From: Austwickia sp.
Lineage (GTDB): Bacteria; Actinomycetota; Actinomycetes; Actinomycetales; Dermatophilaceae
DNA length: 64,000 nt
Assembly (NCBI GenBank): GCA_016699675.1
Contig: CP064985.1
Coordinates: forward strand, 806,001-870,000
Reading direction: 5' to 3'
Below are positions 59,986-64,000 of the stretch, piece after piece. The stretch's first letter is position 1. Each line of letters starts with the position of its first letter. The notes beneath the pieces were generated by a model, which had not been told where the DNA came from, searched no databases, and saw only the letters and a list, made by a program, of their open reading frames with translations. A program made the position numbers and the translations under genes.

Positions 59986-61549
59986 GCGCCGCGGCCGAGG
60001 GGACGCACAAGGTGAACGACTACGCCGACAACTGCCGGCGCGTCGGGGACCTGCGCAACCCGGCCGTCGCGGGCCTGCGGCCCTTCACGACCTTCGACGC
60101 GGCGGCGCCCCATCTCGCCGACGCCGCGGCCAAGCGGACCCGCAAGCTCGTGGAGTCCGTGCAGGAGGCGGCCCGCCGGTGTGGCCTGGCCGACGGGATG
60201 ACCATCTCGTTCCACCACCACTTCCGCGAGGGCGACAAGACCATCGTCGCGGTGGTCGCCGCGCTGGCGGAGCTGGGCCTGCGCGATCTCACCCTCGCCT
60301 CCAGCTCCCTGAACAGCTGCCACGCGGGGCTGGTCGAGTTCATCCGCGCCGGCGTGATCCGGCGGATCTACACCTCGGGGATGCGCGGCCAGCTCGCCCG
60401 GGAGATCTCGACCGGCCTGCTCGCCGAGCCGATCCACATCCACTCGCACGGCGGCCGGGTCAACCTCATCCAGACCGGCGAGCTACACCTCGACGTCGCG
60501 TTCCTCGGGGTGAGCCAGTGCGACTCGATGGGCAACGCCAACGGCACCTCGGGGCGCAGCGCATGCGGCAGCCTCGGGTACGCCATGGTCGACGCCGCCC
60601 ACGCCGATCACGTGGTGCTGCTGACCGAGGAGATCGTGCAGTACCCGCAGCTGCCCGCCTCGATCCGCCAGGACCAGGTGGACTGGATCGTGCCGGTGGC
60701 CGCGGTCGGCGACCCGAGCCGGATCTCCGTCGGCGCGGCCCGCGCGACCCAGAACCCCCGGGAGCTGCTCATCAGCCGGATGAGCGCGGACGTCGTCGAG
60801 CACTCCGGCTATTTCAACGACGGCTTCTCGTTCCAGACCGGCTCGGGCGGGTCCGCCACGGCGACCGCGCGCTTCCTGGAGGCCCGGATGCGCCGAAAGG
60901 GCATCGCGGCGAGCTTCGCGCTCGGCGGCATCACCGGGGCGATGGTGGACCTGCACGCGAAGGGGCTGATCGGGGCGCTGCTGGACACGCAGAGCTTCGA
61001 CGCGGTGGCGGCTCGGTCGCTGGCCGAGAACCCGCGCCACCACGAGATCTCCACGAACGAGTACGCCTCCCTGACCAGCAAGGGCGCCTCCGTCGACGAG
61101 TTGGACGTGGTGATCCTCTCGGCGCTGGAGGTCGACCTGGATTTCAACGTCAACGTCATCACCGGCTCTGACGGCCTCATGATGGGGGCCTCGGGCGGCC
61201 ACAGCGACACCGCGGCCGGGGCGCACCTGTCGATCGTGGTCGCGCCACTGATCCGGTCCCGGATCCCGACGGTCGTCTCCCGCGTGACGACGCTGGTCAC
61301 CCCGGCGCCAACGTCGGCGTCCTGGTCACCGACCATGGCATCGCGGTGAACCCCGCCCGCCCGGAGCTCGCCGACCGCCTGCGCGCAGCCCGGCTGCCGG
61401 TGTGCTCGATCGAGGAGCTGCACGACCGGGCGCGCCTGATCTCGGGCGAGCCCCGGCCGATCGAGTTCGAGGACCAGATCGTGGGCCTCGTTCGCTATCG
61501 CGACGGCTCGGTCATCGACGTCGTACGGCGGGTGCGGGCGCCGTCGTGA
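59982..61549 (+). pseudogene. citF: Citrate lyase alpha subunit with one-base frameshift (possibly sequencing error)
   Basis: CitF swaps the acetyl group on the carrier for citrate. The first 440 residues are intact (for example TISFHHHFREGDKTIVAVVA, GDPSRISVGAARATQNPREL and MMGASGGHSDTAAGAHLSIV). At about 61301-61305 (cccgg) one G seems to be missing: adding it gives TPGANVGVLVTDHGIAVNPA, which continues in the next frame to IEFEDQIVGLVRYRDGSVID and a stop at 61549, a normal protein of about 522 residues. As written, translation ends at 61349 with a foreign tail. The ATG overlaps the citE stop. All other cit genes are intact, so an error is likelier than decay. Confidence 0.85.
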
Positions 61550-61591
61550 CGGCGCGCTGGGCCGCACCGTGACGACACATCGGGCCGCGCC

Positions 61592-63016
61592 GTGAGCGCC
61601 GACTGGGCGCAGGCGCCCCCGACCCTTTCCGACGTGTTGGCGGCCCGCGAGTCCAGGGCATTTCGGCAGCGGCTGGCGCTGCAGCAGGCGAACACGTCCT
61701 GCGTCGTGTCGGTGACGCTGGTCGTCCCGGGGCCGGACAAGCGGCCCCCGTGGACGGCGCCGGTCTTCGACGAGGCGGACCGGGTAGTGCGCGAGGCCAT
61801 CGCGGCCGGGGGCTGGGGCCACACGTGGGAGGAGGTGCGGCGCGCCGCCCCCATCGGTCCCGAGGCCCTGTGGGGCCTGACCACCGACCCCTGCCAGGTC
61901 AAGGCCGCGTTGGTGGCGGCCGAGGACGGCCACCCCATCGGGCGGCTGTGGGACCTCGATGTGGTCGTACCAAGCGGGCCGTTGTCCCGCGCCGAGCTGG
62001 GGCTTCCCGTCCGCAGCTGCCTCGCCTGCGCGGAGCCCGCGGCCGGGTGCGCCCGCTCGCGGCGCCACGACGTCGCGGCCCTGCTCGCGGTCGCCCGCGC
62101 GCTGGTGGGTCGCTGGGAGCTGTCGCGCGCGACGCCGTACGCCGCGGCCGCGCACGCCGCGCTGCTCGCGGAGCTGCACCACACGCCCAAGCCCGGCCTG
62201 GTCGACCTGCGCAATACCGGCGCGCACGACGACATGGACGTGCCCCTGTTCGAGGCGAGCGCCGAGGCCATCGTCGGCGCCCTGGGCCAGTGCGAGACCC
62301 TCGGTGAGCTGGCGGGGGCTTCGGCGTCCCCCGCGGCGCTGCCCCGGCTGCTGGCCCAGCTGCGGCCGGTCGGCCTGGCCGCCGAGGCCCGAATGCTCGA
62401 CGCCACGGGCGGCGTCAACACCCACCGCGGCGCGATCTTCGCGTTCGGGCTGCTGTGTGCGGCGGCGGGATACCTGCGCGGCGCGGGCCGGCCGGTGACC
62501 GTGGCCGCGGTTGGGGAGACCGTCGCCCGCATCGCGGCCCCGACGCTGGCAGAGCTCACGGTGCTCGCGGAGCTCTCGGGCGGTCGGGGCCGAGAGGCGT
62601 CGCACGGTCTGGCCGCGCACACGGCGTACGGGATGCGCGGGGCGCGGGGGGAGGCCGCGAGTGGTTACGCGACCGTGCGCGACCGGGCGCTGCCCGCGTA
62701 CCGGCGCGTGGTCAACGCCTCCGGCGACCAGTCGGCCGCGCTGGCGCAGGCCCTGCTCGAGTTGCTCGCCGCGCACGACGACACGAACCTCGCGGCCCGG
62801 GGCGGCCGCACGGGCGTGGCGCTGGTCCGCCGCCGCGCCACCGAGCTGCTGGCCGCGGGCGGGGCGCTGGCGCCCGGGTTCCGGGAGGCGATGGAGCGCT
62901 TCGACGACGAACTCATCGCCGCGCGCCTGTCCCCCGGCGGCACGGCGGACCTGCTGGGGGTGACGATCTTCCTCGCCGGGCTCGCCGGGTTCGACGGGCT
63001 CGACGCGCCCGATTAG
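61592..63016 (+). CDS. citX: CitX-CitG fusion: holo-ACP synthase and triphosphoribosyl-dephospho-CoA synthase
   Basis: A 474-residue fusion that makes and attaches the citrate lyase prosthetic group. The CitX part (about residues 1-165) shows RLWDLDVVVPSGPLSRAELG and RSCLACAEPAAGCARSRRH. The CitG part (from about 175) shows LHHTPKPGLVDLRNTGAHDD, GGVNTHRGAIFAFGLL and AAHDDTNLAARGG. Such fusions are known in other bacteria. GTG at 61592 follows citF after 42 bp. The gene ends 18 bp from the convergent VIT gene. Confidence 0.92.
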   Translation: MSADWAQAPPTLSDVLAARESRAFRQRLALQQANTSCVVSVTLVVPGPDKRPPWTAPVFDEADRVVREAIAAGGWGHTWEEVRRAAPIGPEALWGLTTDPCQVKAALVAAEDGHPIGRLWDLDVVVPSGPLSRAELGLPVRSCLACAEPAAGCARSRRHDVAALLAVARALVGRWELSRATPYAAAAHAALLAELHHTPKPGLVDLRNTGAHDDMDVPLFEASAEAIVGALGQCETLGELAGASASPAALPRLLAQLRPVGLAAEARMLDATGGVNTHRGAIFAFGLLCAAAGYLRGAGRPVTVAAVGETVARIAAPTLAELTVLAELSGGRGREASHGLAAHTAYGMRGARGEAASGYATVRDRALPAYRRVVNASGDQSAALAQALLELLAAHDDTNLAARGGRTGVALVRRRATELLAAGGALAPGFREAMERFDDELIAARLSPGGTADLLGVTIFLAGLAGFDGLDAPD

Positions 63017-63034
63017 CCGCGGCGCCACCGGCGA

Positions 63035-63769
63035 CTAATCGAGCCGGGCCCCGAAGAAGCGGCCGATCCAGTACGTGACGCCCATCGCGATCAACCCGCC
63101 GACGACGTTGCGCAGCACCGCGGCCCAGACGTTGGCGCGGCCCAGCCGCGCCGACAGCACGCCGGTGATCGCGAGGGCGACGACGACGGCCGCGACGGCC
63201 ACCGGCACGGCGTACGCGTGCGGCGCGAGCAGGATCGCCAGGAACGGCACGAAGCCGCCGACCGTGAACGCCAGCGCCGACGCGCCCGCCGCCTCCCACG
63301 GGTTGGTGCGCTCGGTCGGGTCCAGGCCCAGCTCCAGGTCGGCGTGCGCCGCGAACGCGTCGTAGTCCGTCATCTCCCGAGCCGCAACCAGCGCGGTGGT
63401 CTCCGACAGGCCCCGCTTGCGCAGGATCCCGGCGAGCTCGGCCAGTTCCTGCTCCGGCAGCTCCTGCAGCTCCTGCCGCTCCAGCTCCAGGACGCCGCGC
63501 TCGGAGTCGCGCTGGGCGCTGACGGAGACGTACTCCCCCACGGCCATCGACATCGCGCCCGCCGACAATCCCGCCACCCCGGCGGTGACCAGCGCCGATG
63601 GGGGCGCGTCGGCGCCCGCGACGCCGATGAGCAGCCCGGCGAGGGAGACGATCCCGTCGTTGGCACCGAGCACGGCCGCGCGCAGCCAGTTCAGGCGGCC
63701 GCCCACGTCGCCCATGGCGTCGTACCAGGCGTGAGTGCCCGGGGCGGGCTTGTTCTTCGGCGTGGGCAT
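63035..63769 (-). CDS. VIT1/CCC1-family metal transporter
   Basis: A 244-residue membrane protein of the VIT family, which moves Fe2+ or Mn2+ across membranes. It shows LRAAVLGANDGIVSLAGLLIGVAGA (first helix with the family motif), AMSMAVGEYVSVSAQRDSE (metal-site Glu), a long acidic cytoplasmic helical segment ELERQELQELPEQELAELAG, and further helices ending VGGLIAMGVTYWIGRFFG. The ATG at 63769 (MPTPKNK) has an AGGAGG ribosome site; a start 19 codons upstream lacks one. Confidence 0.87.
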   Translation of the reverse strand: MPTPKNKPAPGTHAWYDAMGDVGGRLNWLRAAVLGANDGIVSLAGLLIGVAGADAPPSALVTAGVAGLSAGAMSMAVGEYVSVSAQRDSERGVLELERQELQELPEQELAELAGILRKRGLSETTALVAAREMTDYDAFAAHADLELGLDPTERTNPWEAAGASALAFTVGGFVPFLAILLAPHAYAVPVAVAAVVVALAITGVLSARLGRANVWAAVLRNVVGGLIAMGVTYWIGRFFGARLD

Positions 63770-63871
63770 CGGTCCTCCTGCGAGGTCCGTCGGGGTGCGG
63801 ACCAGGCGCGCATCGAATGGTCGCATGGGGGGGTCGGGTCACCAACTCGAGCCGGCTGACATGCTCGGGGC

Positions 63872-64000
63872 ATGGCAGCGAGAACGCGACCACGCGGGGA
63901 CCTGTCGGCGTACGCCGGGGCCGTCGTGCCCGACCTGCTTCCCGGCCCCGGCGAGGGGCCGCTGCGACTGTTGTTCGTCGGCATCAACCCCGGCCTGTGG
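63872..64000 (+). CDS. Mismatch-specific DNA glycosylase, N-terminal fragment
   Basis: Only the first 43 codons are in the window. The sequence ends with LRLLFVGINPGLW, the active-site signature of Mug/TDG-like uracil-DNA glycosylases (GINPGLxTA), after a short Arg/Pro-rich N-terminus. The enzyme would remove U or T from G:U/G:T mispairs. The ATG at 63872 lies 102 bp from the divergent VIT gene. The assignment rests on the one motif. Confidence 0.7.
   Translation, partial: MAARTRPRGDLSAYAGAVVPDLLPGPGEGPLRLLFVGINPGLW

Overview
The window is high-GC DNA, dense in overlapping genes, GTG starts and ATGA/GTGA stop-start junctions. This fits an actinomycete, probably of the Micrococcales, although the sequence alone does not fix the genus. 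Marker genes agree: an actinobacterial-type dnaX, recR and DUF5063 neighbourhood, a lysC-asd pair, a DUF222/HNH protein, a small SRP RNA, and a tRNA-Ser(GGA) with encoded CCA. No phage, insertion sequence, CRISPR array or rRNA was found.

Layout. (1) 1-4258: the end of an operon for a bidirectional NAD-linked [NiFe] hydrogenase (hoxF partial, hoxU, hoxY, hoxH) with its maturation protease hoxW. (2) 4269-22663: a nearly complete cobalt-early (anaerobic-type) cobalamin locus. It holds cobA, a cobB-cobC fusion, cbiT, the cobalt importer cbiMNQO, cobH-cbiD, and the operon cobI-cobM-cbiE-cbiGH-cbiX/sirC, then cobQ-cbiB. Two cobalamin riboswitches face cbiMNQO and the cobI operon. cobK/cbiJ and cobU/S/T are not in the window. 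(3) 22775-34000: a FAH-family enzyme with an MFS transporter, a secreted polysaccharide deacetylase, a DUF222/HNH protein, ilvD, a frameshifted lipoprotein, and a D-erythronate-type denD/four-carbon acid kinase pair. (4) 34197-46590: a MOSC protein, asd and lysC, an ABC exporter with a frameshifted ATPase, DUF5063, recR, an acyltransferase, dnaX, and an orphan response regulator with a degenerate receiver. (5) 46591-49418: SRP RNA, tRNA-Ser, and a secreted protein with six 72-residue repeats. (6) 49620-55924: a BadF-type kinase, an MNT/HEPN pair with a palindromic operator candidate, a HerA-like DUF853 ATPase, a LytR_C protein, and a PfkB kinase with an ADP-ribosylglycohydrolase-like protein. 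(7) 56046-63016: an NCS1 transporter overlapping a full citrate lyase operon (citC, D, E, F, XG). (8) A VIT-family metal transporter and the start of a mismatch-specific DNA glycosylase close the window.

The hydrogenase, the oxygen-independent B12 route and citrate lyase together suggest a facultative or microaerobic fermentative lifestyle (inference). CbiMNQO brings in cobalt, CobA and SirC/CbiX make and metallate the precorrin-2 branch, CobI through CbiT build the corrin ring, and CobB/CobQ/CbiB finish side chains.

Three otherwise normal genes (lipoprotein 30577-31295, ABC ATPase 38389-39355, citF 59982-61549) are each broken by one base in a short homopolymer. The shared signature points to sequencing error rather than gene decay.
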